NCBI GenBank assembly: GCA_914767715.1
Contig: OU612068.1
Coordinates: forward strand, 25,916,001 to 25,980,000
Reading direction: 5' to 3'
Source of the DNA: Membranipora membranacea
Taxonomy: Eukaryota > Bryozoa > Gymnolaemata > Cheilostomatida > Membraniporidae
Length of the DNA stretch: 64,000 nucleotides
Below, piece by piece: positions 50,618-61,080 of this stretch; within the stretch, counting starts at the first letter, position 1; each line of letters opens with the position of its first letter. The notes under the pieces are model-generated. The model searched no databases. It was not told the DNA's origin and worked only from the letters and a program-made list of their open reading frames with translations. A program made the position numbers and the translations under genes.

Positions 50618-51049
50618 CTGTAAGAATGAAGACCGATATGTTTTGTTAACAGCTGTAAGTGTTTGATGCTTGTTCTTAATTGCCTCACTTTGGATGGCTG
50701 AGTAACTGTGGCTACAAATTTTAATCAAATACTTTATACAAGAATGTTTTGAATATGAATTTCAATTTACCTTAAATTTCCAGCAGTAGACTCACAGTTT
50801 TTGTATTTTTAGTACCATAATTTACATTGTCCTACAAATTACGTAAATAGTTGTTCTGCAGTTAAAAATATGAGTCTGTTTGGGTAGTGTACCTCATTTT
50901 GATGCTGTAAATTTTAATGGTTCATGGGAAGAAAAAAACGGACAATATCCTGCACAATGTGCAGAAAAAACACAAGAATGTCACCGTTCGGTGATTCTTC
51001 AGTATTCAGGCCATCATTACATATTACGGGAGAATGCGTATGATCTTAC

Positions 51050-51380
51050 TAGAGTTTTGTTCAGAATCTAAATTATGATCACAGGGTAGTAGAGATAGCC
51101 TAGGATGAACATATGGAGGTGATGGGACCGACGCCTGTGTGTTTTGTTGTCTATCAGCAGGTTCCAACACTTCAACATGGTATGGCTCAACAGCGGAATC
51201 CTTCAAGTCCTTGAGTACTAGAGACATTCTGTGCTGATTAAGCAGCAGGAGAGGAGGTCTATCCTTGACCAGGTTTTCTTTACTATAGTTTGTCGCGTTT
51301 GTTTTTGTTGACACTTTCTTCATTCGGCTGATCGATTCTACGTTCTTCACCCCTATGTCCGAATGTGCTCAGTTCTATAT
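51050..51380 (-). pseudogene. Receptor tail cassette 4, one frameshift
   Basis: Acceptor TTCTTACAG, donor CTCTA|GTAAGA. Length 331 (one over a multiple of 3). The first part reads I-E-L-S-T-F-G-H-R-G-E-E and then S-V-N-K. From there the frame moves to K-E-N-L-V-K-D-R-P-P-L-L-L-L, E-P-Y-H-V-E-V-L (the second tyrosine of the pair replaced by H) and S-P-P-Y-V-H-P-R-L-S-L. Clearly homologous to cassettes 1-3. Confidence 0.7.
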
Positions 51381-51796
51381 CTGTAAGAATGAAGTCTAAA
51401 ATTAAAGCTTTAGTGACCGTTACTACAAATATTTATCCTTTCAGAGAAAGTTTGAAACAGATACAAATAAATTTTTATCAAATTTACACTGCACTTAGAA
51501 CTTTTTGTGTTACGGGTTTGGATATTTGATCCTTCTGTCTTTGCAACACTGTGATTAATGTTGTCCTAAAAGTTATGTAAAGAATTGATTCTAGTGCTCC
51601 TCATTTCAATTTTTTGCAGTTGCTTACAATGGTGTGGTGTTAACCCCTACACAAATGAAGCATATATATTATAATATGTAGTGATATGTAGTGATAATCT
51701 AAACTTCCTGCAGCAGAAACACAATGGATGGCACTGTAAGGTGAATCATCACTTTGCAGGTAGCGTTACACATTACAGAAAAAAGAAACAACTTAC

Positions 51797-53010
51797 TAGA
51801 ATTCTGTTTGAGATCTGAACACTCAAAACTCCGTTCACGAGGTCGTACATGTGGTCTATCAACATCTTCCCAAACCCCAAAAGAATCCATGTCATGTCTC
51901 GTTCATGTGTACTGGGGGCTGCCTGTGCTGATTGGTATCCGGACAAAGTCCCGCAGCCAGAATCCCAAAACCAAAAATCCCAATGGACAAAGTCCCGCAA
52001 CCAAAGTCCAATACCCAAAGTGCCAGAGGACAAAGGCCCAAAGACCAAAACACCATAGCCTAAAGTCCCAAAAACCAAAGTCCCGCAGCCAAATTCCCGC
52101 AGCCAAAGTCCCAATGATCAAAATACCAATGAACAAAGTCCCAAAGACAAAAGTCCCAAAGACCAAAGTCCCAAAGTCCCGCAGTCAAAATCCTAATGAC
52201 CTGCATTGCAAAACAAAGTGCTCATCAGCAAAAAAAGCGCTGAGAAACATGTTCTTATACTTACCGAAATATCATCAACCGGACACCCCAGCTGCCTAAG
52301 CAACCCTTGACAGAGGTGACAACTTTGCTAGTGAAAAATCTTTCTGTTGTGTTTTGGGTTTCGTGGTCAGGGTTCGGCTACATGGCATAACCAATTGCAG
52401 AATGAATGGAGATTTCTAGTAAATGAGATATACCCTCTTCACCGGGAATTCTGCTGACCACATGTTCCTTCGCCCTCTGCCATGGAACTCTATTTGAACT
52501 TAAATTAAAATTGGCAATATGTGATGTCCAAAGCTTCACATCGAAAGAATAATGCTTTAGATGTTAAGGGACCTACCTTAAATTACTGTGTTTTAAAAAG
52601 TTACCAAAACTGAAAAAGTTAAGTTAAGAAATCAAAAATATATTTTCGTAAAAAAAAATTTGAAGCGATTTCGGGACTCTATAGTATTTTGGACTTTGGG
52701 ATTTTGGCTTTTGGGACCTTGGCCTTTGGGACTTTGGCCGTGGGACTCTGGTCACGGGACTTTGGTCTTTGGGACTTTGCTCATTGGTACTTTGGTCTAT
52801 GGGAACTTGGTCACGGGACTTTGGTCTTTGGGACTTTGTTCATTGGTACTTTGACCCGGATTCATGCTGATTAGGCTGCAGTGGTAATGGGCTATCCTCG
52901 ACCTTGCTTTCTTTGGTAGAGGTCGTAGTGTTGGTTTTATTGACACTCTCTGCCTTCAGCCGATCTTCTCTTTGTTCAACACCCCTCTCTCTGAATGTGC
53001 TCAGCTGAAT
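51797..53010 (-). pseudogene. Receptor tail cassette 5, split by a fold-back element and without acceptor
   Basis: The 5' half (53010-52865) reads I-Q-L-S-T-F-R-E-R-G-V-E-Q-R-E-D and on to L-P-L-Q-P-N-Q-H. The sequence is then interrupted by the element 51934-52864 and resumes N-Q-H-R-Q-P-P-V-H (51936 downward) to the donor TCTA|GTAAGT. The 3' half has stops and has lost the first tyrosine motif (it keeps H-V-R-P-R-E-R). Where the other cassettes have TTCTTACAG this one has ATACTACCCT, so the 3' splice site is gone. With insertion and acceptor loss this exon is dead. Confidence 0.8.
51934..52864. mobile_element. Fold-back transposable element with minisatellite arms
   Basis: Ends are inverted (ATCCGGACAAAGT on the left, complement of ATCCGGGTCAAAGT on the right). 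The left arm (to about 52195) is built of imperfect 12-15-bp units of the type CCAAAGTCCCGCAG, and the right arm (about 52683-52864) of the inverse units. The loop in between is about 480 bases. The 8-bp TGCTGATT flanks both sides (51926-51933 and 52865-52872). The uninterrupted sequence is seen in the sister cassettes. Known relatives in design are FB in Drosophila, Galileo and TU in sea urchin. The tryptophan/glycine-rich open frames are artefacts of the repeat. Confidence 0.85.
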
Positions 53011-53174
53011 ATAGGGTAGTATTATGACCAACATGAAAGCTATGTTGATGGTATTTTCGAACTCTGATGCTTAGTGGGACCTTGTGTAGCTTCAGGGATC
53101 AATTTACGGAAACAATATATTCTTGTGTATAATGTGAAATGACTGTAAAGTGTAAGAAAGCCATATTAACAAAC

Positions 53175-53340
53175 CTTCTATGACACGATCTGAGACAGGA
53201 GGACATATTTGTCTTCTCCGATGAACATATTTCCGGATGAGCCGTCTTTTTTTTCTTCTTATACCGCAGAGTAAAGTAAGCTATGGAAACTCCAAATACT
53301 AATACCATTACAGCGGCAGCACATCCAAAAACTGAAGCAA
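53175..53340 (-). pseudogene. Membrane-spanning exon of right receptor copy, +1 in the basic run
   Basis: Acceptor ATTACAG, donor GAAG|GTTTGT. It encodes V-F-G-C-A-A-A-V-M-V-L-V-F-G-V-S-I-A-Y-F, a clear single membrane helix, then L-R-Y-K-K-K-K-K. The run of A after it has one more base than the left copy, so the reading frame leaves the basic segment. Length 166 instead of 165. The homopolymer makes this the lesion most likely to be a sequencing error. Confidence 0.7.
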
Positions 53341-53645
53341 CTGTAATGAATATCGATTTTTAGTGCAATGTTAAGCTGAATAACTCAAGCAGCTAATGTG
53401 ATACTTTTTACGTGGAAGAATGGCACAGAGTTTGAAAAGTCAAATTGAGAGGATTCTATATTTATTATTATAATGTTTTATTGAGGTTTTCATATGCATA
53501 AGTATGTCATAAACAAAGAAAAATAACAACTTTTTGACCTCATAAACAAAACAAAAAAGAAAGAAAACTATTTATAGATATGGGCAGAAATGATAATCAG
53601 TTGGGAGAAAAATGTTTACAGTATGTGATTGATTGATATATATTA

Positions 53646-56524
53646 TTACGCTTTACTTAATGAAATGAATTGGTTTAAAAATCTTGTTCTACCATATTTG
53701 GTCCTATATTTTGGTTTAATTATTCTACGTCCTGACCGCAAAACTCTATTGTGCATTTTGCAGGAATTTATTAGTTTAAGGATGATAAATGAGGTGTTCT
53801 TGCCTAGAGTGGCATTATTGACAAACCTATCAAAAGTTGCCCTCCTCCTGTCACCCAGAGTGGAAAGATTCAAAATCTCACGACCAGTTGAGATAGAAAA
53901 AAATGAGTTGGTACCAATAATCATCCTGATGGCTCTGTTTTGACAAAGTTCTAACAAGTTAACAGAAGTATTTAATAACAGAGAAGAACAATACTCCAAG
54001 ATGGGACGAACATACGATTTATAAGCTTGAAGCAGATGTGAAGGATTGACAAATTTTCGAATTTTAGAGAGACAGAATAAAACTCTGTTAGATTTTAATA
54101 CCAGGGACTCAACATAAGTTTTCAATGACAGATGCTGGTCCAAGATCACGCCTAAGAGTTTAATTGAAGTTGCTGATTTGATTTGTACATTATTTGAAAC
54201 ACGATTAGGTATTGTTTCAACCTTTCTGTTCGAAAATACACAAAAGTGGGTTTTGTCTAAATTTAGATTAAAACCATTGACAGAATACCAATTTGTTACC
54301 ATTGTAACAAGAGATTCTGATTTTGATATTGCTTCTTTTAGAGAATCGGATATCTCAAAAATCAAAGTATCATCAGCAAAGGCAAATGAATTGGAAAATT
54401 TACCTAATAAATCATTTATGGCAATATTGAAAAGCAATGGCCCCAAAATTGAACCTTGAGGAACACCACTTTTAATATTTAGAACACCAGATGTGGCATT
54501 GCCAACTTTAAAACACTGAAATCTATTATTTAAATAGGACGATAGCATTGATTGAGCAGATTCCGCTATACCGAGATATTTTAACTTGGTGAGCAAAGTT
54601 GATGATTTACTGAATCAAATGCCTTTCTAACGTCCAATGATAATGCTGAAATATAGCAAGGTGAAGAAGAATCAAGTTTTGATTTCCAGACATCTAGAAG
54701 ACTGAGTAAAAGCTGCTCACAAGAATGGCTCTTACGGAATCCAAATTGTCTAATATTTAGTAATTAATGACTTGTAAGGAATGTAGACAGTTGGTCATTC
54801 ATAAATGTTTCAAAGATTTTAGACATAATTGGCAGTGAAGAAATTGGTCTGTATTTAGAGGGATTTGTATGGTCACCTTTCATGAAGATAGGTGTAACCA
54901 ATGCCATTTTTAAAGAACTAGGAAAACTTTTTGTGAGAAAGCTTTCATTGATAAGAATTGTTATAGGTAAAGCAAAAATGTTTGATAAGATTTGATATAT
55001 AAAAGTTGGAATTTTTTCAACACCTCCTCTCTTTTTTGGCGACATTGAAAGAAGTTTGCGACGTACTTGTTCAGTTAAAATTTTAGTTAATTCAAACTTG
55101 GTTAGAGGAGTATTATACGTCATATGTTGACATGCACCCTTGACATCCAGTTTCTGTTGAGAGCAATTTGATGTGAAGAAGGTGTTAAATGTATTAGCGA
55201 TCTCATTTCATCTGTTACTAAAGTGTTATTGAACACTAAAGAGTCAATTTCACTTTTCTTGTCCGCTTTTCCCAAAAGAGTTCCACATGTTTGGTAGAAG
55301 GATGATTTAGAATCATTTAGTTTATGAATGTCATAATACTTTTTGGCTTTTCTAATCTGATTTAGTGTATAGCTTTTAAGTTTTCTAAAGTTATCTAACG
55401 TTGAAGGTTGAATATTTTGGTTTTTGGGAGATTTGAAAATGGATTTGTATGTCTGATTTTTGAAACGTATCAATCGAAGCAGTGAGCTATTCATCCACGG
55501 ATTTTTGTGGTGACGTATTCTCCTAGTCATGATAGGTGCATGATTGTTCAATAGATTTGAGATGAGTGAATCAAATGAATCAATTCTCTCATCAAGGCTC
55601 CTAGATGTATCAGAACAAAGTTGTAAAAAAGGCAATGACTTAGCATGATTAAAGAAAGCAATGTTATCAATAGATTTAAAGTTGAGGAAATGTATGAGTT
55701 TTCGTCTAGGCCTTATTATTTTACTAACTTTTAATATTAAAAAGGTAGCGTAATGATCAGAAACAGTTCTATCACAAGTCAAAATCCCAGATTTTTCAAC
55801 TTCTAAGTTTTTGCTTGCATAAATATGATCCAATAGACTCTCATTGCCTTTAAAACTGCAAAAGGTAACACCTGTAACTTTCTGTTCCAAGTTAAAAAAT
55901 CTAGTCCTATTCTGATTGAAATTTTTTCCCTAGTATTTTGATTCCAATTGATATTAAAATCGCCTAAAAGAACAACTTGCTTTCCTTTTAATTCTCTCAT
56001 ATTTAAAACTTCTATCAGACACTCTATGAAATCAGACTTTTTTACATCAGGAGGTATGTAAATAGAAGAAACTATTGTGGGTTTATGTGAGAAATTGATT
56101 TCAATCCACACCGAGTCACAAAAATCAGACAAGCGGTCTTATCAAGAACGCTGAAACTCAACTTAGAACTAACAAAAATGGCTGCACCCCCTGCTCTTGA
56201 TTTTAAGGTTGAATTACGGTCAGAACGAACAATACCAAAACCAGGCAAAGTTACAAGTGAATCTGGTATTTCAGGCCGCAACCATGTTTCATTGACTGAA
56301 AAAATGTCAACACTCTCATTGAGGTTCAGGGATTCAAAAAATGAAAAACGTTTCAACAATGATCTGACATTGTGATGTAAAATGTGGATTCTTTGATTGC
56401 TTTCATAACAATAGTTTGGCCTGAAATTTTGATCAGCTAGACAATCAATATTATTCCATAACTTCCTATGATAAAATAGATTTGTGTCAAAAACATTATT
56501 GCCTGAAACATTTGTGTTAATCAT
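53646..56524 (-). pseudogene. LINE ORF2: endonuclease and reverse transcriptase, frame-broken
   Basis: Five open pieces in order. 56524-56072: H-H-N-V-R-S-L, V-N-E-T-W-L, R-A-G-G-A-A-I-F-V, the start of an AP endonuclease. 56132-55803: L-L-G-D-F-N-I-N-W. 55890-55120: L-L-D-H-I-Y-A-S and S-D-H-Y, the end of the nuclease. 55123-54764: Y-R-P-I-S-S-L-P-I-M-S-K, reverse transcriptase motif 1. 54596-53646: G-V-P-Q-G-S-I-L-G-P-L-L-F, F-A-F-A-D-D-T-L and L-L-G-V-I-L-D. Between 54764 and 54596 the piece with R-K-A-F-D-S-V-N-H (motif A) is read in another frame. At least four frame breaks make the copy inactive, while ORF1 is intact. Confidence 0.85.
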
Positions 56525-56591
56525 TTGAAGATTTTTTGTGACGTAATTTTTCTACATTAAGTAAAATATTATATTTAGAGCGAAATACTAC

Positions 56592-57920
56592 TCAATTTTG
56601 AATGGCTCTATCTTTTTCGATATCGTTTAAAAATTGCAATTTTACCGCATGAAGTGGCTTTCCATCAGTTGTAGTTATTCGGTAGGCTGTTGTGCATCTG
56701 TAGTCTGCATTGACATCCATAACAATATCTTCAGGTGTCATATGAAGTGGAACTCCTTTAACAACAGCAACATGAGGGACAGGTTGAATGGTAAACCTTG
56801 CTTTGAAACCACCAAAAGTCGATTCATCCCATTCTTCAACAATCTTCTTTAGGTCTGATTGGTTAGAGAGTTGAATTAAAAATTTGCATTTAGATAGGTT
56901 GTTTTGATCAAATTTATATCTATTGATAAAATCAACTTTAGTAGAACCGTGACGTTGGCAAATTGCCATCCGTATTTTGTCTATGTTGATGTTTGGTATT
57001 TCTGTAGGTTGTATGTCATATATGACGAATGACGTCTTCGGTTCAAACGGTATTTTGTTCCTTTGTTCTGCATTCTTAGGAATTCTGCGAAAAATCTCAT
57101 TTTTCTTGGGTTTCACTGCTGCTTTGTCAGCATACGTAGTTATTTTGTCAGAAAGTCCAACAGTTGATTCATTGAGTTTTAGGAATTCCTCTTTTATCAA
57201 GGAAGAATTCCTTTCTACTATTTGCTCTTTGTTGGCTTCCATCTCCCTATTGAGAGTTGATATAATACAATTCTGTTTCACAATAATGTTTTCAAGGGCA
57301 TCTACCCTGGTGATTAGTTTAGTAATCTTATCTAAAATTTGTGGACATAGATGACAACTAGTATTAACTTGCCCATGTCCTGTTGTGCTTTGCTGTGCAG
57401 ATGTTGAAGCTTCTATTACGTTATCCAATGACATGGTACTAAAGGAATCGATGGTTTTCGTATATTCCTCAAAGTTTGGCTTGAGAAAGTCATTTTCAGT
57501 GCAGCTTATGTATTTTACTGCAGTACAACTTTCTTTGAGGTACTGCTTAGCTGATTCAAGATCGTTGAATCCTTTATATGCGGATGATTTAATACCAATT
57601 ACGGAATGGCTGCAGGAGAGCCAGTTCTTGAATAATCCCATTATTTGTCCTTTAGATACTGCATAAAATAGATAGTCACCATTTTGTTCTTTATTTTTCC
57701 GCTTCCGCTTCTTTGCACGAGTGTTTTGATCCATAAAATTAACAAAATTTATAACAAAATTATCGAGTTGAGTTTTTTGCTTCTTGACAACTCGATGACA
57801 TGCACAACAATGCATACCAAAAGACATACCAAAGACTGACATACCAAAAGACAAGACTAGAGTGGTGCGTTTGCTGTCCAAGAAGGAACAACTGCTAAAA
57901 ATACAATATTTGAGGTACAA
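56592..57920 (-). CDS. LINE ORF1 protein with an RNase H1-type hybrid-binding domain
   Basis: 442 codons if read from the first ATG; the Met at residue 63 (M-D-Q-N-T-R-A-K-K-R-K-R-K) is a more natural start, followed by a basic cluster. Residues about 82-131 match the RNase H1 N-terminal (Cauli_VI/viroplasmin-type) hybrid-binding domain: Y-A-V-S-K-G, G-L-F-K-N-W, C-S-H-S-V-I-G, Y-K-G-F-N-D-L-E-S-A-K-Q-Y-L. A likely coiled coil follows (L-D-K-I-T-K-L-I-T-R-V-D-A-L-E-N-I), then an RRM-like part, then V-V-K-G-V-P-L-H-M-T-P-E-D-I with G-K-P-L-H-A-V-K-L-Q-F, like the pre-C2HC domain of Jockey-type ORF1. No zinc knuckle is seen before the stop. The hybrid-binding domain binds RNA/DNA hybrids or dsRNA, a sensible property for a target-primed retrotransposon. 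Confidence 0.8.
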   Translation of the reverse strand: MYLKYCIFSSCSFLDSKRTTLVLSFGMSVFGMSFGMHCCACHRVVKKQKTQLDNFVINFVNFMDQNTRAKKRKRKNKEQNGDYLFYAVSKGQIMGLFKNWLSCSHSVIGIKSSAYKGFNDLESAKQYLKESCTAVKYISCTENDFLKPNFEEYTKTIDSFSTMSLDNVIEASTSAQQSTTGHGQVNTSCHLCPQILDKITKLITRVDALENIIVKQNCIISTLNREMEANKEQIVERNSSLIKEEFLKLNESTVGLSDKITTYADKAAVKPKKNEIFRRIPKNAEQRNKIPFEPKTSFVIYDIQPTEIPNINIDKIRMAICQRHGSTKVDFINRYKFDQNNLSKCKFLIQLSNQSDLKKIVEEWDESTFGGFKARFTIQPVPHVAVVKGVPLHMTPEDIVMDVNADYRCTTAYRITTTDGKPLHAVKLQFLNDIEKDRAIQN

Positions 57921-58336
57921 ATAACATGAATATGAACTATTTACCTACTACCTTCTACATGCGATTTAGAAATATAACCACAACTATTAGGTATTTGTGT
58001 TTTTGCTCAAACTTCATAAAATCTCACCATCATACGGCCTATCTCACTTCTGTCGGAGCTGACTTTTTCACTAGACACATCATTTAAAGCTGTCACTGGT
58101 GTAACACTGCTGGCTTCTTCAGGGATAGACTTTACTGTTAAAAGGTGATAATCAATTAACCCACCCACAAAACACAGAGGGAGTAACGTTAAGAATTCAG
58201 TAACTTACTTTTATGATCAGTATGTATTTCATATCATTCCTTCAGTTTACAAAAAAAAAGTTAAATACATTCCACTCACTCTACTTTGTATTTGGTATCT
58301 GCCAAGTGACTCACTTCGATTATTTTGCTGCTAGAT

Positions 58337-59062
58337 TTACTGGGGGGGGGGGGGGGGGCAAATGAGTAATTCTGTCATGAACAGAGCTATGGTAACCTTT
58401 ACTGATATTGAGCAACAGCAATGTTTTTTCTTTGGTGCGACAAAGAAAAAGGTCTTTATCAATGATAATGGTCTGTTCAATAGATAAAATTTGATTTCCT
58501 TCAAAAGGGATAGGGGTAGTTTTCTATGACTGGAGGTTGAATCTATAGGCATTTTTTGTGTTACCAAAAAAAATTAAAGCCTCCGAGAGTTCGTCATTAA
58601 AGGCAATTGCTATTGCTTTACCACCCATGCTGTCAAAGTTAAAATTTATGGCAGAATCGTTCGTGGAAAGACATAGTACGCAACTTCCGAAGAAGGTCAA
58701 CTTTTGATGAAAGTCTCTGATCAACAACAGTTGGTCCGAGAACAAAGGATTCGTTCTCCCCACATCTTGAGTTTGATTGCTGACAGCATCCAGATTTTTT
58801 ACACACCAAAGTCTCTACCACAGTGCTCTCGTTCATATGCTCGAAGAGTTGATATATCTTCATCGAGACCCGATCACCAACGAGAAAACTTTGAGTGCTT
58901 TTTTGATGAAAGCTGATGATATCGAGGCTGTTCTTGATGAACGGCAGTGGTGTCCCATTTTCCTGTGATATGGTCAAGCGGTATATGCAGTTATTCAGCG
59001 AAAAGAAGGCCGTTTGATAAGAATCTACACTCGACCCTACTGCTGCGCTAATTTCCTGAACA
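58337..59062 (-). pseudogene. Propeller-like ectodomain of right receptor copy
   Basis: Begins after a CACACACAG acceptor and reads V-Q-E-I-S-A-A-V-G-S-S, N-N-C-I-Y-R-L-T-I-S-Q, F-L-V-G-D-R-V-S-M-K-I-Y-Q, H-M-N-E-S-T-V-V-E-T-L-V-C and a cysteine cluster (K-S-G-C-C-Q). It then shifts frame because about 32 bases present in the left copy are missing near 58680. The next blocks read F-N-F-D-S-M-G-G-K-A-I-A-I-A-F and Y-R-F-N-L. N-glycosylation sites are frequent. The blade-like repeats suggest a propeller but I cannot name a family. Confidence 0.45.
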
Positions 59063-60088
59063 CTGTGTGTTGTATTTACAGTATGATCTCTGACGAAATG
59101 TTTGCCCATCTCCAAAGTGATTCTAAGGAAAAGAAGAATAACAGGCTTAAATCTGAGGGAGATTCACCTTTCATTACTCTATGTGATTGTAAAGGCAATA
59201 ACAGCCATATGTGATAACAACACACCAGCATAATATGACCCTTAATATCTTAATCCCAACCAAATCCAGGATTCCACATTGTCCATTTGTACTTAGGTAA
59301 TAGCTTTTGCAGAAGCTGTTTCCGTCACATCATAATTATAACCCTATTTGACTGGGTGCAATGTATCCTACTGAAACCATCAGGGATGAAAAAAGGCTTG
59401 TAGTGTTTTGTTCATGAGAAGGATCTAGCCTGAGTCTGGCTGAGGAAACACGAAGAACTTGATGAATTACTCTTAGTACAAGTCTTGTAATATCCTACCT
59501 TGAACTTGAGTCACCTCCGACAGTTATAACATTCAGTGTGAATCCAAAGCAGGGCATAATCTACAGCTGTAAGACAAATATACATACATGATTTGCATCT
59601 TTTGTCTGCCCTCTGAATTTCGAACTCCATTTTGTGTATTGTGTGATATTGACCATTCCAGTTATCATGTCAGAAGAAAAATGCCGACTGTGGAAATATC
59701 TTTAGAGTGAGAAAACGAGAACTTTCCATATCGAAGCGTTAGACATAAAAGGTGTACCAATACATAGACTTGGACGGTCGACTATTTTTTGTGCTTTGTA
59801 CAAATATTCAATGTAAAATTGGTTTTCTATGATACTAACAGTGACACCGAGATCGGGCCCTATATGCACAATTGTGAGTTATTCAATTTATTTTTGCTCT
59901 TGCCATATCGGAATCATTGAACCAACAAGGTAAGCATCATATATGTCAAAATTATTTTTTTGAGCCTCCCATCTTCAAGTTTGAACATTGATCTTTGCGA
60001 TAGGATCATTTCTGACCCCTCCTGCATTGCAGCCGCAACCCTGACACTTGACACACTTCTTGTCACAACTGTGTCAACTGCAATAACA

Positions 60089-60236
60089 CCATTACATTAC
60101 ACAATTACATTACACAATTACATTACCATTACATTACCATTACATTACCATTACATTACCATTACATTACCATTACATTACCATTACATTACCATTACAT
60201 TACCATTACATTACCATTAAACAATTACATTACCAT
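60089..60236. repeat. CATTAC/ATTACC microsatellite
   Basis: Roughly 20 copies of a six-base unit alternating CATTAC and CATTACC, giving a meaningless L-P-L-H-Y-H-Y-I-T-I open frame. Confidence 0.95.
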
Positions 60237-61080
60237 ACATTATCATTACACAATTGCATATCTCAGAAAGAAAAAAAAAATTCCAAAAATCAGTAACTCA
60301 TAAATCTGAACAGCAGGACATTATCTATACAATGATCAAATCGATCGTTGAACAGAGTTTTTTCAGCTTCAGATATTGGAATTTTTGTGGCTTCAGTAAG
60401 CAATCCAAAAATTGGCAAAACAAGAAACTGTACCCTGCCAGATGCGTTTATCTCCGAGGCATCGAACATGGGATTGATGATTTATGCTGTCGAAGTGGGC
60501 TTAGAATAATAAATATTTCTACTTCAGTGCTCATGGCAACAATTTCCAATTTCATAGTTGTACATGGAGTTGCAGTTGCATACACACTGCATTTCATAAT
60601 GCATTTTTATAATGTCGTTTCATTAATTTGCCTATAGCTACCTATATTGCATTTATATTGTACAAATATTGAACTAACAAACGTAACCCTAAACAACCAA
60701 GAGACGCAAACCCTTTGCCACACCGCTACTTATATGTCACCAATAACATCGAGAGAATAGGCTTTTGTACAAAAAGATTAGACTCTAACATAATATACAT
60801 ACCTCATTCACACCAAAGAATGAGATTTTCTGGATCAAAGAGCACTGTCTGCTACCAAAATAATATATACCTAGCTAGAGTCAGACACATAGCAGCACCA
60901 TCAGCGATTGCCAAACAGCAAACTTATCAACAGCTTACATCGATCTTTTATTGCCTGGATACGCTTAATCTCCTTCGTTGAAACCGAAACAATTTTTTTT
61001 ACTTTTTGCCCTAACATGTTTATACAAAAACCACAGTTTGTCTCTATTAATGTAAGTTGTTATAAGACAGTTGCTCTGAT

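Larger units (their letters stand above)
53462..57920 (-). mobile_element. Near-complete LINE (ORF1 + endonuclease/reverse transcriptase)
   Basis: ORF1 57920-56592, ORF2 about 56524-53646, 3' untranslated region ending CCTCAATAAAACATTATAAT at about 53462. The order ORF1, AP endonuclease, reverse transcriptase with an F-A-D-D box and no RNase H fits the Jockey/CR1-like part of the LINE tree; the clade is inference. The 5' side before ORF1 has a short direct repeat (CATACCAAAAGACA near 57820-57865). It inserted in the same orientation into the stalk-membrane intron of the receptor gene. I could not fix a target duplication. Confidence 0.85.
50202..59062 (-). pseudogene. Right receptor gene copy (ectodomain, stalk, membrane exon, three tail cassettes), damaged
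   Basis: Exon order on the - strand: ectodomain (59062 to about 58337), Ser/Thr-rich stalk (58134-58028, donor GTGAGA), membrane exon (53340-53175), cassette 5 (53010-51797), cassette 4 (51380-51050), cassette 3 (50617-50309). The stalk-membrane intron is 4.7 kb because a whole LINE sits in it; the left copy has about 80 bases there. Damage: about 32 bases lost in the ectodomain, one extra A in the basic run of the membrane exon, cassette 5 split by a transposon and without a usable acceptor, one frameshift in cassette 4. The 5' exons beyond 59062 were not found. The protein type would be a single-pass receptor with a long phosphotyrosine-type tail. No known family is recognised. Confidence 0.65.

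Noticed and set aside
51754-52299. 181-codon + strand frame rich in K-V-P-K-T-K, and W-G/L-rich frames on both strands at 51.8-52.9 kb
   Set aside because: They are translations of the minisatellite arms of the fold-back element; several frames are open at once because of the repeat unit.
59960-60220. 86-codon frame rich in H-Y-I-T-I-T-L-P-L
   Set aside because: Product of the CATTAC microsatellite.
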